Positions 26,201 through 36,333 are shown, numbered from the stretch's first letter. The stretch is 64,000 bases of DNA from Falsirhodobacter flavus (GCA_029846755.1 JARWBI010000006.1:1-64000); one strand, 5' to 3'. A program made the numbers and translations. The notes: generated from the sequence alone by a model not told the origin.

Positions 26201-26670
26201 CGACCGACGGCACTGCGGATCACCGGCTCGCCCAGGCGCCGCACCATGCGGCGCAGCGTGCCGGCCTGATCGTCGTCCAGAACCTTGCCCGTCAGCATCA
26301 GCGCCCAGGTCGATGCGTTGACCAGGGGCGAAGACGCCTCGCCCAGATGCCGTCCCCAGTCGGACGGCGCGATCTTGTCCTCGATCAGCGCGTCTATGGT
26401 GATCCGGTCCGGCACGCGCAGCATCGCTTCGGCAAGGCACATCAGCGCGACACCCTCGCGCGTGGAAAGCCCGTATTCCGACAGGAAATGCTCCATCAGG
26501 GACGGCTTCGCTTCGGCACGGATGCGGCGCACCAGATCGGCTGCGCGGGCCGAGATCGCCGCCCGTGCAGGGGCCTCCAGTCCGGCCGAGGAGACAAGCT
26601 CCCTGACGAGCGCCGCCTCGTTCCGGAATTTCGCATCCGTGGTGAAGTTGGCCAGATTGACTGCAGACAT
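23293..26670 (-). CDS. putA: Bifunctional proline dehydrogenase / glutamate-semialdehyde (P5C) dehydrogenase
   Basis: 1125 aa. Residues about 60-480 form the FAD-dependent PRODH barrel ([29 protein letters not shown]), and about 510-1010 the NAD-dependent aldehyde dehydrogenase with Glu in [12 protein letters not shown] and catalytic Cys in [12 protein letters not shown]. It ends in [15 protein letters not shown], the usual PutA tail. No N-terminal ribbon-helix-helix is present, so it is an enzyme only, not a repressor. AGGAGA precedes ATG 26670. It converts proline to glutamate at the membrane. Divergent from an Lrp-type gene. Confidence 0.96.
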   Translation of the reverse strand: MSAVNLANFTTDAKFRNEAALVRELVSSAGLEAPARAAISARAADLVRRIRAEAKPSLMEHFLSEYGLSTREGVALMCLAEAMLRVPDRITIDALIEDKIAPSDWGRHLGEASSPLVNASTWALMLTGKVLDDDQAGTLRRMVRRLGEPVIRSAVGRAMKEMGRQFVLGQTIDAALTRAKTREAEGFTYSYDMLGEAAMTGADAARYDRAYGDAIAAIARACHGDVETNPGISIKLSALHPRYEVAQEARVLRELVPVVLRLARQAKAANMGMNIDAEEQDRLVLSLKVIEAVLSDPSLAGWDGFGIVVQAYGKRAGQTIDWLHALAQRLDRRIMVRLVKGAYWDTEIKRAQVEGHRDFPLFTSKVATDISYIANARKLIGYADRIYPQFATHNAHTVAAILEMAGEARFEFQRLHGMGERLHDIVLRETKGRCRIYAPVGAHRDLLAYLVRRLLENGANSSFVNQIVDESVSPEEVARDPFTAPRIAPATLVLPQDIFGARRNSSGFDISDEQSLAAIAAARDVPLPDALPLTVREASGEVHDVLEPATGRPIAKVTMVDAATTANAVEDARIWDAPAATRADVLRRASDLYEQNFGPLFGILAREAGKTLPDAVAELREAVDFLRYYADQPVDGAPRGIIGAISPWNFPLAIFTGQIAAALMAGNAIIAKPAEATPIIATVAVRLMHEAGVPASALQILPGRGSVVGTALATDPRVAGMVFTGSTATARTIARNMAAHLAPGTPLIAETGGLNAMIVDSTALPEQAVRDIVNGAFRSAGQRCSALRCLYVQEDIAPHVIEMIKGAMDELRLGDPWQLDTDVGPVIDTRARDGIAEYLAANKGRVIHKVAAPTHGFFIPPTMLRVGGIADLEEEVFGPVLHVATFKGSEIDRIVADINARGYGLTFGLHTRIDDRVQQVSDAVHVGNIYVNRNQIGAVVGSQPFGGEGLSGTGPKAGGPNYVPRFLASEARRADVAVQDTANESALRGALSGFVPKKISERLMPGPTGELNRLSLHSRPPILCLGPGPDLAREQMARIEALGGHAVVAEGAIAPDALTQLPGISAAIWWGGEAQGRAYAQALAARDGEIVALITGQPDTAHVAHERHLCVDTTAAGGNAALLAG

Positions 26671-26677
26671 GGCGGTC

Positions 26678-26693
26678 TCCTAATAACTTAGGA
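26678..26693. promoter_or_regulatory. Dyad at the putA translation start, candidate PutR/Lrp operator
   Basis: A perfect 16-bp dyad, TCCTAA-TAAC-TTAGGA (26678-26693), lies in the putA-lrp intergenic region. Its left arm includes the AGGAG ribosome site of putA (minus strand). Binding there would block putA expression and could also fold in the mRNA. The adjacent Lrp-family gene is the obvious candidate binder. Confidence 0.4.
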
Positions 26694-26779
26694 TGAAAAT
26701 ATCAGGGGAACGCTAGGCTGTGGGCCTGAAATGGGCCGAAACACCAGGCGATCGGAACATTTTGCGGTCAGGTAACAGG

Positions 26780-27247
26780 ATGACGATGAAGCTCGACGCG
26801 ACCGATCACAAGATTCTTTCGGCACTGCTTGCCAACGCGCGCATGCCGATCGCGGAACTCGCGCGTAAGGTCGGGCTGTCCAAGACCCCCGTTGCCCAGC
26901 GGATCAAGCATATGGAGGAGATCGGGCTCATCACCGGCTACCGCGCGATCCTCTCGCCGGTGAAACTGGGGCTGACCCATGTCACCTATGTCGAAATCTC
27001 GGTTTCGGACACGCGCGAGGCGGCGCTTCAGCAGTTCAACGCCGCCGTCCGCGCCATCCCCGAGGTCGAGGAATGCTACATGATCGCCGGTGGCTGCGAT
27101 TATCTGGTGAAGGTGCGGGCCCGCGACATGGGCGATTTCCGCCGCATCTTCGCCGAGAAGATCTCGGTGCTGCCCTTCGTCAACAACACGTCGAGCTATG
27201 TATCGATGGAGGCGGTGGTCGAGCAGAATTCAGCGTTGGGGATATAG
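26780..27247 (+). CDS. putR: Lrp/AsnC-family regulator, probable PutR
   Basis: 155 aa. The N-terminal HTH (LDATDHKILSALLANARMP to GLSKTPVAQRIKHME) is followed by a RAM/AsnC effector domain (VEECYMIAGGCDYLVKVRARD). In several alphaproteobacteria a divergent Lrp-type PutR activates putA in response to proline, and the head-to-head arrangement here (109 bp gap) fits. The start may be ATG 26780 or ATG 26786. The symbol rests on context, not on a tested function. Confidence 0.85.
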   Translation: MTMKLDATDHKILSALLANARMPIAELARKVGLSKTPVAQRIKHMEEIGLITGYRAILSPVKLGLTHVTYVEISVSDTREAALQQFNAAVRAIPEVEECYMIAGGCDYLVKVRARDMGDFRRIFAEKISVLPFVNNTSSYVSMEAVVEQNSALGI

Positions 27248-27276
27248 ACGGTTCAGGCACGCAGCAGGCTCGGAGG

Positions 27277-29688
27277 TCACTCAGCCGTCTGGGAGACAGG
27301 GATCAGGATCGTGCAATGGACGCCGTCCGGCTCGAACCCATAGCTTGTCCGCGCATTGAGCTGATAGGGCAGCGCCGTCTCGATCAACTTGCGTCCCTGC
27401 CCGCCGCCATGCGGGGCGGCCCGCCGGTCGGGCATCTCGACCCCGCTTTCGCGCCAGTCGACGTGAAGCCACGGGGCGCCCTGCCCCTCTACCGCGCGCA
27501 GATCCCAGGCAACGGCAAGATGCCCCGCTTCCTGCCCAAGCGCGCCGTATTTGACCGCGTTCGTCGCAAGTTCGTGCAGGGCCATCGCCAGTATCTGAAC
27601 CGTGGACGACCGCAGACGGATGCCCTTCGGACCTTCAAGCGTGACGCGGCGCGCATCGGCATCGACAGCCGCCAGTTCGCTTTCGATCAGCGCGTCGAAC
27701 GAAATCCTGCCCAGATCGCTCAGCCGTGACAGAAGTCGCTGGACGCGGGCAAGCGCCTCCAGCCGATCCTGAAAGCTGGCGATGAACCCGGCCAGATCGG
27801 TGCTGCTTCGCGCGGTCGATCTGGACAGTGCAAGGACGACCGCCATCAGGTTGCGCGTGCGGTGCTGAAGTTCGGCGATCAGGACCTTGTGCAGCTCCTC
27901 GGCCTCGCGCCGCGTGGTCAGATCGGCGGTCACGGCCAGCAGCCTGTCCGGCCTGCCGCTTCGCCCCTTCAGCAAGGCAATCGTGCTGCTGGCCCACATG
28001 ACCGTTCCGTCGGGACGCAGGTATCGTTTGTCCACCGCCGCAGGCTCGTCCGTTGCGATCACCCGCCCGATCGCTTCGATGCTGGTGGCGATGTCGTCGG
28101 GATGCGTCACCTGCTGGACCGTCATCTCCATCAACTGGGCATGCGTGCGGTCAAGGATGCGGCACAGTTCCGCATTCGCCCGCAGGAACCGGCCATCCAC
28201 CGCGATCTCGGACAGGCCGACGGGCGCGCTGGCAAAGATGATCTCCAGCCGTTCCTCGCTGGCGCGCAGGGCGGCTTCGGCACGCGCCTGCTCGATGGCG
28301 AACCATGTGCGCTGGCTGACGTCTTCTGCCAGATCCAGCTCGTCCAGAGTGAAATCATGCGGCGCGGCATAGTTGATGCCGAGCCACGCGACCAGCTGGC
28401 CGTCCCGGACCAGCGGCACGTTCAGCGATGCCGCGACCCCTGCCTCGCTCAGGCCCCGCTTCTCTGCCGCGCCAAGGCGGGCGTCGTTGGCGATGTCGGG
28501 CTGGATCCGCAGCCGCCCCGATTGCAGATGTTCAAGGATATCGACGCCGAAAGCATCATAGCGGTAGCGGCCCGTGATCTCCTCCACCCCGTCGACATAG
28601 TTTTCGAAGACCTCGTAATGCTCTCCGTCCCCGACGTTTTCCGCGAACGCGACGCGCGACGCCTTCAAGTGGCGGCCAAGCAGCCGGACCGCGACGCGGC
28701 GGACCTCCTCGGGGTTCGAAAGAGATCGGATCGCGTCGCTCAGGCTCAGCAGGAACGTGCGCTGGGCATCCTCGAACCGATGCCGCGCATCCGCCTGCCT
28801 GCGCCGCGTCATGTCCTGCCCCATGTTCACGAAACATCGCCGTTGCGATCCCATGTCCAGCGCACGGATGGATCCTTCAAAGAACACGCGCGATCCGTTC
28901 TTCCTCTGCCACCAGCGCCGAACGGGCACAAAGGCGTCGAGGCGGGCCTCCTCGGCCTCAGGGCGGTCGGTCCGCGCCTTTCGGTCCTCGGGGGACAAGA
29001 GCGTCGCCGCGATGTGGCCGACAGCTTCCTCTGCTGTCCAGCCAAAGATCTCGGCAGCGCCGGGCAACCAGTCGACGATGCGGTCCTGCTCGTCCGTGAT
29101 GAAGATCGCATAGTCGCGCACCTCCTCCACGATCAGGGAAAAGCGCCGTTCGGTCTGCCGCAGGTCCCTGATCTTGAACAGACGGTCGATCACGGGCCCA
29201 AGGATGCTGGCATAGGTGCGCAGGAACCCGGTGTCATGGATGTCGAACTGGCGCGGCTCGGTCGCGTCGACCTGAAGCAGCCCGTAAAGATGCCCGCCGG
29301 GAAGGAAGATCGGCACATTCGCAAGCGCCCGGATCCCCGCCTCCACCATGAATTCCGGCACGTCGAAACGCGTCTCGTCAAGGATGTCGCGGCTGATGAC
29401 CGGCTCCTTCGCCCGGATCGAGAAACTTTCGGAGGAATGCGCGTTCATCGCGATCCTGACGCGACCGACGACGCCCTCCGGCCAGCCCGTGCCCGCGCGC
29501 ACGAACAAGGTCGCGCCGCCGTCCTGCACCTCAAGAACCTTGGCGCGCCTTGTTCCCACGGCATCCGCGACAAGGCGGCATGCCATGTCCAGAACCTCGT
29601 CAAGGTCTTCGGACCGCAGGGCGAAATCGCCGAAATCGGCCAGAACTTTCTGCCGGCGCAGCAACCTCTGTTCGACGGGGCTTTGCAT
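27277..29688 (-). CDS. HWE-family sensor histidine kinase with GAF and PAS domains
   Basis: 803 aa with no membrane helix, so probably cytosolic. Order: GAF (about 1-170), PAS (about 190-305, DYAIFITDEQDRIVDWLPGA), second GAF (about 320-475), second PAS with PAC (about 490-610), then an HWE kinase domain. The H-box is IAELQHRTRNLMAVV, the N-box MALHELATNAVKYGALG and the WxE motif HVDWRESG. HWE kinases often act in light, stress or general stress signalling; a Cys or His chromophore site is not evident. ATG 29688 follows GAAAGG; an upstream ATG at 29709 is less likely. No response regulator is adjacent. Confidence 0.88.
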   Translation of the reverse strand: MQSPVEQRLLRRQKVLADFGDFALRSEDLDEVLDMACRLVADAVGTRRAKVLEVQDGGATLFVRAGTGWPEGVVGRVRIAMNAHSSESFSIRAKEPVISRDILDETRFDVPEFMVEAGIRALANVPIFLPGGHLYGLLQVDATEPRQFDIHDTGFLRTYASILGPVIDRLFKIRDLRQTERRFSLIVEEVRDYAIFITDEQDRIVDWLPGAAEIFGWTAEEAVGHIAATLLSPEDRKARTDRPEAEEARLDAFVPVRRWWQRKNGSRVFFEGSIRALDMGSQRRCFVNMGQDMTRRRQADARHRFEDAQRTFLLSLSDAIRSLSNPEEVRRVAVRLLGRHLKASRVAFAENVGDGEHYEVFENYVDGVEEITGRYRYDAFGVDILEHLQSGRLRIQPDIANDARLGAAEKRGLSEAGVAASLNVPLVRDGQLVAWLGINYAAPHDFTLDELDLAEDVSQRTWFAIEQARAEAALRASEERLEIIFASAPVGLSEIAVDGRFLRANAELCRILDRTHAQLMEMTVQQVTHPDDIATSIEAIGRVIATDEPAAVDKRYLRPDGTVMWASSTIALLKGRSGRPDRLLAVTADLTTRREAEELHKVLIAELQHRTRNLMAVVLALSRSTARSSTDLAGFIASFQDRLEALARVQRLLSRLSDLGRISFDALIESELAAVDADARRVTLEGPKGIRLRSSTVQILAMALHELATNAVKYGALGQEAGHLAVAWDLRAVEGQGAPWLHVDWRESGVEMPDRRAAPHGGGQGRKLIETALPYQLNARTSYGFEPDGVHCTILIPVSQTAE

Positions 29689-29865
29689 TGCATCCCTTTC
29701 TGGCGACATGCGCCGCCGTCATGGCGAGGTTGTAGCGCGGCACATCCCCAATGCGACAAAAGCATCGCGCTCCGGATCGTCCGGGTTGCGGTCGCTGCCC
29801 CGCGTGACACGGAACCTTTGCGCAACCCCTGTCGTTCTGAACCGACCCCAGGGGAGATGTTTCAA

Positions 29866-31929
29866 GTGACGACCGATAAAGCACATGAACAGCGATCCGA
29901 AAGGTCGCCGGTCCGGAAAGTCGATGCAAATTCGGCGCTTGGCAGTCCCAAGGGCGCTGGCCCGGCGCAGCCTTCATCCGATGGCAGGATCGCCATCGAA
30001 GGCGTGTCCTTCGAAGTGGATGGCGGTCGTTTCGCGGCCAAGACGGTGGCGGGCAAACCCTTTCATGTCAAGGCGGATATCTTCGGCGACGGGCATGAAA
30101 GCTATGCCGCAGCGTTCCTGTGGCGGCGCAAGGGCGACGATACCTTCTATGAAAGCCCGATGACCTTCCTCGAGAATGACCGTTGGGAGGCGCAGGCGGT
30201 GCTGCCCCGGAACGGTCATTACGAATGCAGCATCATCGCATGGCGCGACCTGTTCACGACATGGAAGAAAGAGGTGACGAAAAAGCTCGCCGCCGGATTG
30301 TCCGTGGCGCTGGAACTGGAGGAAGGACGCCGCCTGCTTCAGGGTGCCGTCGGCCCCGACGGTTCGGCCACCGACCGCGCGCAGATCGACAGGTTCCTGT
30401 CGCAGGATGCCGCGCTGGATGGCAAGACACCCGAAACGGAGGCCGCCCGCTTCGCGCTGCTGAGCAGCGACGATCTTTCGGCACTGATGCGCAGATCCGG
30501 GCCGCGTACGAACCTGATGCAATACAGGATCCTTCCGGTCTTCGCGGACCGCACTGCGGCGGCATTCAGCGCCTGGTATGAATTGATGCCGCGGTCGCAA
30601 TCGCAGCAGCCGGGGCGTCACGGCACCTTTGCCGATGTCATCGATCGGCTGCCCTATATTCGCGACCTCGGCTTCGACGTTCTTTATTTTCCGCCCATCC
30701 ATCCGATCGGCAAGACGAACCGAAAGGGCAGGAACAACAGTCTGAAGGCAGCGGAGGGCGAACCGGGCAGCCCCTATGCCATCGGCAGCGCCGACGGCGG
30801 TCACGATGCCCTTCACCCCGAATTGGGGAGTTTCGAGGATTTCGAGCGGCTGGTCGTCGCGGCTCGCGAACACGGGCTGGAGATCGCCCTCGATTTCGCG
30901 ATCCAGTGTTCGCCCGATCATCCGTGGATCAAGGAACATCCCGAATGGTTCGACTGGCGCCCCGACGGCTCGATCAAATTCGCCGAGAACCCGCCAAAGA
31001 AATACGAGGATATCGTCAACGTCCATTTCTATCGCGATGCGTTCCCATCGCTCTGGTATGCGCTGCGCGACATCGTGCTGTTCTGGGTCAAACGCGGGGT
31101 GCGGATCTTTCGCGTCGACAATCCCCACACCAAGCCCTTCCCGTTCTGGGAATGGATAATCGATGACATCCGCAAGACCGATCCCGGCGTGATCTTTCTG
31201 GCCGAGGCCTTCACCCGCCCCAAAGTCATGAAGCGGCTCGCAAAGGTCGGCTTCGCGCAATCCTATTCCTATTTCACATGGCGGAACCGGAAGCAGGAGA
31301 TCACGGACTACCTTGCCGAACTGACGCAAGAGGAATGCCGCGAATACATGCGCCCCAATTTCTTCGTCAATACCCCCGATATCAACCCGCGCTTCCTTCA
31401 GACCAGCGGCAGGCCGGGATTTCGGACGCGCCTGGTTCTGGCCGCGACGCTTGGCGGAAATTACGGCGTCTATAACGGATACGAGATTTGCGAGGCAGAT
31501 GCGCTTCCGGGCAAGGAGGAGTATCTCAACTCCGAGAAATACGAGATTCGTGCTTGGGATCTGGACCGGCCGGGCCACATCAAGGATGACATCCGCCTCG
31601 TGAACCGTCTGCGGCGCGATCATCCCGCCCTGCAGGATTTCGCAAATCTTCGATTCTACAACGCCGCCAATGATGCCGTGCTGGCCTATGGCAAACGGTC
31701 TGGGGACGATTTCGTTCTGATCCATGTCAATCTTGACCCGCACAACGTCCAGCAATTCCAGTTCGAGGTTCCGCTCTGGGAATTGGGGCTACCCGATGAC
31801 GGTGCGGTCGCCGTTCGTGACCTGATCTTCGGCAACAGCTTCACATGGCAGGGCAAAACGCAATGGCTCGAACTCGACCCGGCCACCCGTCCCTATGCCA
31901 TCTGGCAGCTTTCAAAGGTGGCGCGATGA
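29866..31929 (+). CDS. glgE: Alpha-1,4-glucan:maltose-1-phosphate maltosyltransferase
   Basis: About 687 aa. An N-terminal DUF3416-type beta domain (about 45-230) precedes a GH13_3 barrel: DVLYFPPIHPIGKTNRKGRN, nucleophile Asp in VRIFRVDNPHTKP and acid Glu in VIFLAEAFTRP, as in GlgE. It extends alpha-glucan with maltosyl units from maltose 1-phosphate. GTG 29866 sits 9 nt after GGGGAG; ATG 29857 is immediately adjacent to that site and a less convincing start. The long open frame upstream is antisense to the kinase and not coding. It is coupled to treS-mak by ATGA. Confidence 0.93.
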   Translation: MTTDKAHEQRSERSPVRKVDANSALGSPKGAGPAQPSSDGRIAIEGVSFEVDGGRFAAKTVAGKPFHVKADIFGDGHESYAAAFLWRRKGDDTFYESPMTFLENDRWEAQAVLPRNGHYECSIIAWRDLFTTWKKEVTKKLAAGLSVALELEEGRRLLQGAVGPDGSATDRAQIDRFLSQDAALDGKTPETEAARFALLSSDDLSALMRRSGPRTNLMQYRILPVFADRTAAAFSAWYELMPRSQSQQPGRHGTFADVIDRLPYIRDLGFDVLYFPPIHPIGKTNRKGRNNSLKAAEGEPGSPYAIGSADGGHDALHPELGSFEDFERLVVAAREHGLEIALDFAIQCSPDHPWIKEHPEWFDWRPDGSIKFAENPPKKYEDIVNVHFYRDAFPSLWYALRDIVLFWVKRGVRIFRVDNPHTKPFPFWEWIIDDIRKTDPGVIFLAEAFTRPKVMKRLAKVGFAQSYSYFTWRNRKQEITDYLAELTQEECREYMRPNFFVNTPDINPRFLQTSGRPGFRTRLVLAATLGGNYGVYNGYEICEADALPGKEEYLNSEKYEIRAWDLDRPGHIKDDIRLVNRLRRDHPALQDFANLRFYNAANDAVLAYGKRSGDDFVLIHVNLDPHNVQQFQFEVPLWELGLPDDGAVAVRDLIFGNSFTWQGKTQWLELDPATRPYAIWQLSKVAR

Positions 31930-34900
31930 TGGACGGTTTGGTGAAGAATCCCGATCAGGCGAATTTCGCGGTGCGCCCCGGCGCCATCGACCGCGATCAG
32001 GCCGATTGGTACAAGGATGCGGTCATCTATCAGCTGCACATCAAGGCGTTTCATGATTCCAACGGCGACGGCATCGGCGATTTCGCGGGGCTCATCCAGC
32101 GGCTCGATTACGTTCAGGAACTCGGAGTCACGGCGATCTGGCTCCTGCCCTTCTATCCCTCGCCTCTGCGGGACGACGGGTATGACATTGCCGATTACCG
32201 GGCGATCAACCCGTCCTATGGGTCCATGCGCGATTTCAAAACCTTCGTGGCCGAAGCGCATAAACGCGGCATCCGGGTGATTACCGAGCTTGTCATCAAC
32301 CATACCTCCGACCAACACCCTTGGTTCCAGCGGGCGCGTCACGCCAAACCCGGATCGGCGGCGCGGGATTGGTATGTCTGGTCCGACACGGATACGAAAT
32401 GGCCGGAAACCCGGATCATCTTCCTCGATACCGAAAAATCCAACTGGACCTGGGATCCGGTCGCGGGTGCCTATTACTGGCACCGTTTCTATTCCCACCA
32501 GCCCGACCTGAATTTCGACAATCCCCGCGTGCTGGAAGAAGTGCTGAAGGTCATGCGCCTCTGGCTCGACATGGGCGTGGACGGTCTGCGTCTGGATGCG
32601 ATCCCCTATCTGGTCGAACGTGACGGGACCAACAACGAGAACCTGCCCGAGACGCATGATGTGCTGAAGGCGATCCGCGCCGATCTGGATGCGCATTTCC
32701 CCGACCGGATGCTGCTGGCCGAAGCGAACCAATGGCCCGAGGATACCCGTCCCTATTTCGGCGACGGGGACGAATGCCACATGGGCTTCCACTTCCCGCT
32801 CATGCCGCGGATGTATATGGCGCTGGCCCAGGCCGACCGGCACCCGATCACCGACATCATCCGCCAGACGCCGGAAATCCCCGACCCCTGCCAATGGGGC
32901 ATATTCTTGCGGAACCACGACGAGTTGACGCTGGAGATGGTCACGTCCGAGGAACGCGATTACCTCTGGCAGACCTATGCCGCGGAAACCCGCGCGCGCA
33001 TCAACCTTGGCATCCGCCGCCGTCTCGCGCCGTTGATGCAGAACAATCGCCGCAAGATCGAATTAATGAATTCGATGCTGCTGTCCATGCCCGGCACCCC
33101 GATCATCTATTACGGGGACGAGATCGGGATGGGCGACAACTACTACCTCGGCGACCGGGACGGCGTGCGCACGCCGATGCAATGGTCTGGCGACCGCAAT
33201 GCCGGATTTTCCCGCGCAAAACCGCAGCAGCTTTACCTACCGACGATCATCGACGCGGTCTATGGCCATCAGGTCATCAACGTCGAGGCGCAGGCGGACG
33301 ACCCGTCTTCGCTGCTGAACTGGATGCGCCGGATGATTACCGTGCGCCGCCAGCACCCGGCCTTCGGGCGCGGGGCGATGGTCCTGCTCTATCCGCGCAA
33401 CCGCAAGATCCTCGCCTATCTGCGCGAATACGAGGGCAAGGCCTATCTGTGCGTGGCCAACCTTGCCGACAGCGCGCAAGCGGTGGAACTGGACCTGAGC
33501 CGCCATCGCGGCACCGTGCCGATCGAACTGACAGGCCGCTCCGCCTTTCCGCCCGTCGGCGATCTGCCCTATATGCTGACCCTTCCTGCCTATGGCTTCT
33601 ACTGGTTCGCGTTGAGCAGCGAGGAGGAGACGCCGTCCTGGCACGAGGCGATGCCGGAGATCCTGCCCGAATTCATGACCCTGACCGCCCGCGACGGGCG
33701 CGTCGATACCGCCATCGGCGGGCGCGAGGGCGCGCAGTTCCGCGCCGACGTGCTGCCGCAATGGCTTCCCATGCAGCGCTGGTTCGCTGGTAAGGACGAG
33801 CGCATCGCCGGCGTTCGGATGACCCCCCTGGGCGAGTTGGACAACGGCCAGCACGAACTGGTCGCGGTGGCCGTGGATGTCGGGGGCGAGGAACAGATTT
33901 ACCTCCTCCCCCTCTCTGCCCGCTGGGGCGAGGAAAACCTGCGCCCCGGCGCGCCGAAACTGTCCTATACGCTGGCCAAGGTCCGCCATACCGCGCGGGT
34001 CGGGGCGCTGATCGACGGTGCTTACGACGAACGCCTGCCCCGCCTCATGCTGGATGCGCTGAAGGCCGAAACGCAGAACGGACCGCTGCGGTTTGAAGGG
34101 ACCGACCAACTGCGCGAGATCGAGGATCCCGGCGATCCCCGGCAACTTGGCGCGGAGCAGTCGAACCTGTCCATCGCGTTCAGCGACAAGATCATCCTGA
34201 AGCTCTATCGCCGCATCCGCGAGGGCGAGCAGCCGGATGTGGAGGTCGCCAAGTTCCTGACCGAGACCGCCGGATATCAGCACACCCCGCACTATCTGGG
34301 CCGTGCCGTGCATGACCAAACGACGCTGGCCGCCGCCTTCGCTTTCGTTCCCAATCGCGGCGATGCCTGGAGCGGGATCACCGACGCGCTGGCATTGGAG
34401 CTGAACGAGCAGGAGACATGGTCGTCGGCGGGCGATACCGGCGTCAAACCGCGTGATTTTGACTTCCCCCTCAGCCTCGGCGCGCTTCTGGGTCAACGCA
34501 CCGCGGAACTGCATGCGGCGCTCGAAACGGAAACGGACGATCCTGCCTTCAAAACCGAAGCGCTTGCCCGCGACCAGCTTGCCGCTTGGGCCAGCGACGC
34601 GGAAGCCGAAGCGCATGCGATGTTCGCGCGCATCGAACAGGCCGATCTTGGAGAGGACGCCGCCCCGCTCGCGCAGGAGGTGCTGGCGCGGCGCGAGGCG
34701 CTTCTTTCGCGCCTTGCCGCGATTGCGCGCATCCCGTCCGATTTCAGGATATCGCGCATCCACGGCGACTATCATCTCGGGCAGGTGCTTCTGGCACAGA
34801 ACGACGTCGCGATCATCGATTTCGAAGGCGAGCCTGCGCGCAGTCTGGAGGACCGCCGCAAAAAATCCTCGCCGCTGCGCGATGTGGCGGGGATGATGCG

Positions 34901-35213
34901 CTCCTTCGACTATGCCGCGATGACGGTGATGAATCGGCACCACCAGACCTTCGGCGCCGGGGCGGACCTTGGCCGCGACCGCATCGAGACATGGCGCCGC
35001 GCGGCCCAAGCCGATTTCCTCGCAGCCTATCGCGAATATTCGGCCGGACTGACGACCCTTCCGACCGACGAGGCGACGCGCGCGGCACTGCTCGATTTCT
35101 TCCTGCTTCAAAAGGCAATCTACGAAGTGGGTTACGAGTTGAGCAACCGTCCCCTTTGGGTCGCCATTCCCCTCAGGGGCATTCTGGAGGTGCTGGACCA
35201 AGATCGGACCTGA
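31926..35213 (+). CDS. treS: Trehalose synthase / maltokinase fusion
   Basis: 1095 aa. The N-terminal half (about 20-590) is the GH13 TreS barrel (VIYQLHIKAFHDSNGDGIGD, nucleophile in VDGLRLDAIPYL, LLAEANQWPED, FLRNHDELTLE), which isomerises trehalose and maltose. The C-terminal half (about 620-1095) is an aminoglycoside-kinase-fold maltokinase with HGDYHLGQVLL and IIDFEGEPARS, making maltose 1-phosphate for GlgE. The two activities are fused, as in several proteobacteria. The start overlaps the glgE stop. The branching enzyme GlgB that completes the pathway is not in the window. Confidence 0.95.
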   Translation: MMDGLVKNPDQANFAVRPGAIDRDQADWYKDAVIYQLHIKAFHDSNGDGIGDFAGLIQRLDYVQELGVTAIWLLPFYPSPLRDDGYDIADYRAINPSYGSMRDFKTFVAEAHKRGIRVITELVINHTSDQHPWFQRARHAKPGSAARDWYVWSDTDTKWPETRIIFLDTEKSNWTWDPVAGAYYWHRFYSHQPDLNFDNPRVLEEVLKVMRLWLDMGVDGLRLDAIPYLVERDGTNNENLPETHDVLKAIRADLDAHFPDRMLLAEANQWPEDTRPYFGDGDECHMGFHFPLMPRMYMALAQADRHPITDIIRQTPEIPDPCQWGIFLRNHDELTLEMVTSEERDYLWQTYAAETRARINLGIRRRLAPLMQNNRRKIELMNSMLLSMPGTPIIYYGDEIGMGDNYYLGDRDGVRTPMQWSGDRNAGFSRAKPQQLYLPTIIDAVYGHQVINVEAQADDPSSLLNWMRRMITVRRQHPAFGRGAMVLLYPRNRKILAYLREYEGKAYLCVANLADSAQAVELDLSRHRGTVPIELTGRSAFPPVGDLPYMLTLPAYGFYWFALSSEEETPSWHEAMPEILPEFMTLTARDGRVDTAIGGREGAQFRADVLPQWLPMQRWFAGKDERIAGVRMTPLGELDNGQHELVAVAVDVGGEEQIYLLPLSARWGEENLRPGAPKLSYTLAKVRHTARVGALIDGAYDERLPRLMLDALKAETQNGPLRFEGTDQLREIEDPGDPRQLGAEQSNLSIAFSDKIILKLYRRIREGEQPDVEVAKFLTETAGYQHTPHYLGRAVHDQTTLAAAFAFVPNRGDAWSGITDALALELNEQETWSSAGDTGVKPRDFDFPLSLGALLGQRTAELHAALETETDDPAFKTEALARDQLAAWASDAEAEAHAMFARIEQADLGEDAAPLAQEVLARREALLSRLAAIARIPSDFRISRIHGDYHLGQVLLAQNDVAIIDFEGEPARSLEDRRKKSSPLRDVAGMMRSFDYAAMTVMNRHHQTFGAGADLGRDRIETWRRAAQADFLAAYREYSAGLTTLPTDEATRAALLDFFLLQKAIYEVGYELSNRPLWVAIPLRGILEVLDQDRT

Positions 35214-35240
35214 TCCGCATCGCCCCAAGAAGATCGCGCT

Positions 35241-35311
35241 GCATGCGCATGCCAAAACTGTTGACGGCACCGTTGCACCTCGGGCAATCTTCGCAGGCAT
35301 GCGGATGCATC
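35241..35311. promoter_or_regulatory. Candidate LacI operators upstream of tctC
   Basis: The 142-bp gap before tctC holds two palindromes: GCATGCGCATGC (35241-35252, perfect 12 bp) and GATGCATC (35304-35311). The second adjoins GCATGCGG (35297-35304), and the same 8-mer recurs at 38364-38371 before the LacI gene. A weak -35 (TTGACG, 35261-35266) lies between them. LacI-type regulators bind even palindromes, so a shared operator for the adjacent regulator is plausible. Confidence 0.4.
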
Positions 35312-35355
35312 GCATGATCGATGACGGCGGGGAGGCCGTCTGAGGGAGGAGCCGA

Positions 35356-36333
35356 ATGTTCAGATACGTCTTCACGGCGATCGGCAGTGCCGCCGTTGCC
35401 TGCGCAATGTCCATGCCCGCCGCGGCACAGGATTATCCGACCAAACCCGTCACGGTCATCGTGCCCTTCGCCCCCGGCGGGGCAAGCGACACGATCGGCC
35501 GTCTGGCGACCCAGATCATGCAGCCGACCTTCGGCCAGCCGCTCGTGGTCGAAAACAAGCCCGGCGCGAATGGCGCCGTCGGCGCGGCCGAACTTTCGCG
35601 CGAGGCGCCCGACGGCTATACGATCATGGCGGCCTCCATCGGCACGCTGGGGATCAACCCGGCCTTGCAGGAGGATCTGCCCTATGACCCGCGGGAGGAT
35701 ATGGAAATCCTGACCGTCGCGGTGCGCACCCCCAACGCGCTGGTCACCCGCCCCGATATCGAGGCGACCACTGCCGAGGAACTGATCGCCGCGCTGAAGG
35801 AAAATCCCGATGCGATGCTGTTCGCTTCCTCGGGGACGGGATCGTCGGACCACCTGACGGCAGAGCTTTTCTGGCAGGTCACCGGCACATCGGGGATTCA
35901 CGTCCCCTACAAGGGCGGCGGACCGGCCCAGACCGACCTGATGGGCGGGCATGCCGATGCCTCGTTCCAGAACCTCGGCGCGATCGCGAACTTTGTGCGC
36001 GAGGGCAAGATGAAGATGCTGGCGCTGGCCGCCTCCGAACGCTCGCCCGATTTCCCCGACGTTCCGACCTTTGCCGAACTGGGGATCGAGGGGATGGAGG
36101 TCTATTCGTGGCAGGCCTTCGCTGCACCCAAGGGACTCAATCCCGCGGTGAAGGACGTGCTCGTGACCTCCATCACCGAAGCGCTGAAATCGCCGCAGGC
36201 GACCGAGCAGCTTCAGAAGATGGGTTTCGAGGTGCTGGCCAATTCCCCGGTCGAAGCGGATGCCTTCGTCGCGGACGAGATCGCCCGCTGGACCGAAGTC
36301 ATCAAAGCCGGAAACATCTCGCCCGAGGGCTGA
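35356..36333 (+). CDS. tctC: Tripartite tricarboxylate transporter binding protein (Bug/TctC)
   Basis: 325 aa. The signal peptide is residues 1-25 (MSMPAAAQ), and the mature start is DYPTKPVTVIVPFAPGGASDT, the Bug signature that closes over the ligand carboxylate. GTGSSDHLTAELFWQ and VPYKGGGPAQTDLMGGH are further family motifs. GGGAGGA lies 7 nt before the ATG at 35356. It is the first gene of tctCBA. The true substrate (citrate or another carboxylate) cannot be told. Confidence 0.93.
   Translation: MFRYVFTAIGSAAVACAMSMPAAAQDYPTKPVTVIVPFAPGGASDTIGRLATQIMQPTFGQPLVVENKPGANGAVGAAELSREAPDGYTIMAASIGTLGINPALQEDLPYDPREDMEILTVAVRTPNALVTRPDIEATTAEELIAALKENPDAMLFASSGTGSSDHLTAELFWQVTGTSGIHVPYKGGGPAQTDLMGGHADASFQNLGAIANFVREGKMKMLALAASERSPDFPDVPTFAELGIEGMEVYSWQAFAAPKGLNPAVKDVLVTSITEALKSPQATEQLQKMGFEVLANSPVEADAFVADEIARWTEVIKAGNISPEG

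Noticed and set aside
23296-26691. Very long open frame on the plus strand opposite putA
   Set aside because: Antisense shadow of a GC-rich gene: the minus-strand PutA has all catalytic motifs, and the antisense translation is Arg/Gln/Asp-rich with no domain.
27862-29856. Long upstream extension of the GlgE reading frame
   Set aside because: It lies opposite the HWE kinase gene and shows no homology; the real GlgE begins near 29857-29866 behind a GGGGAG site.
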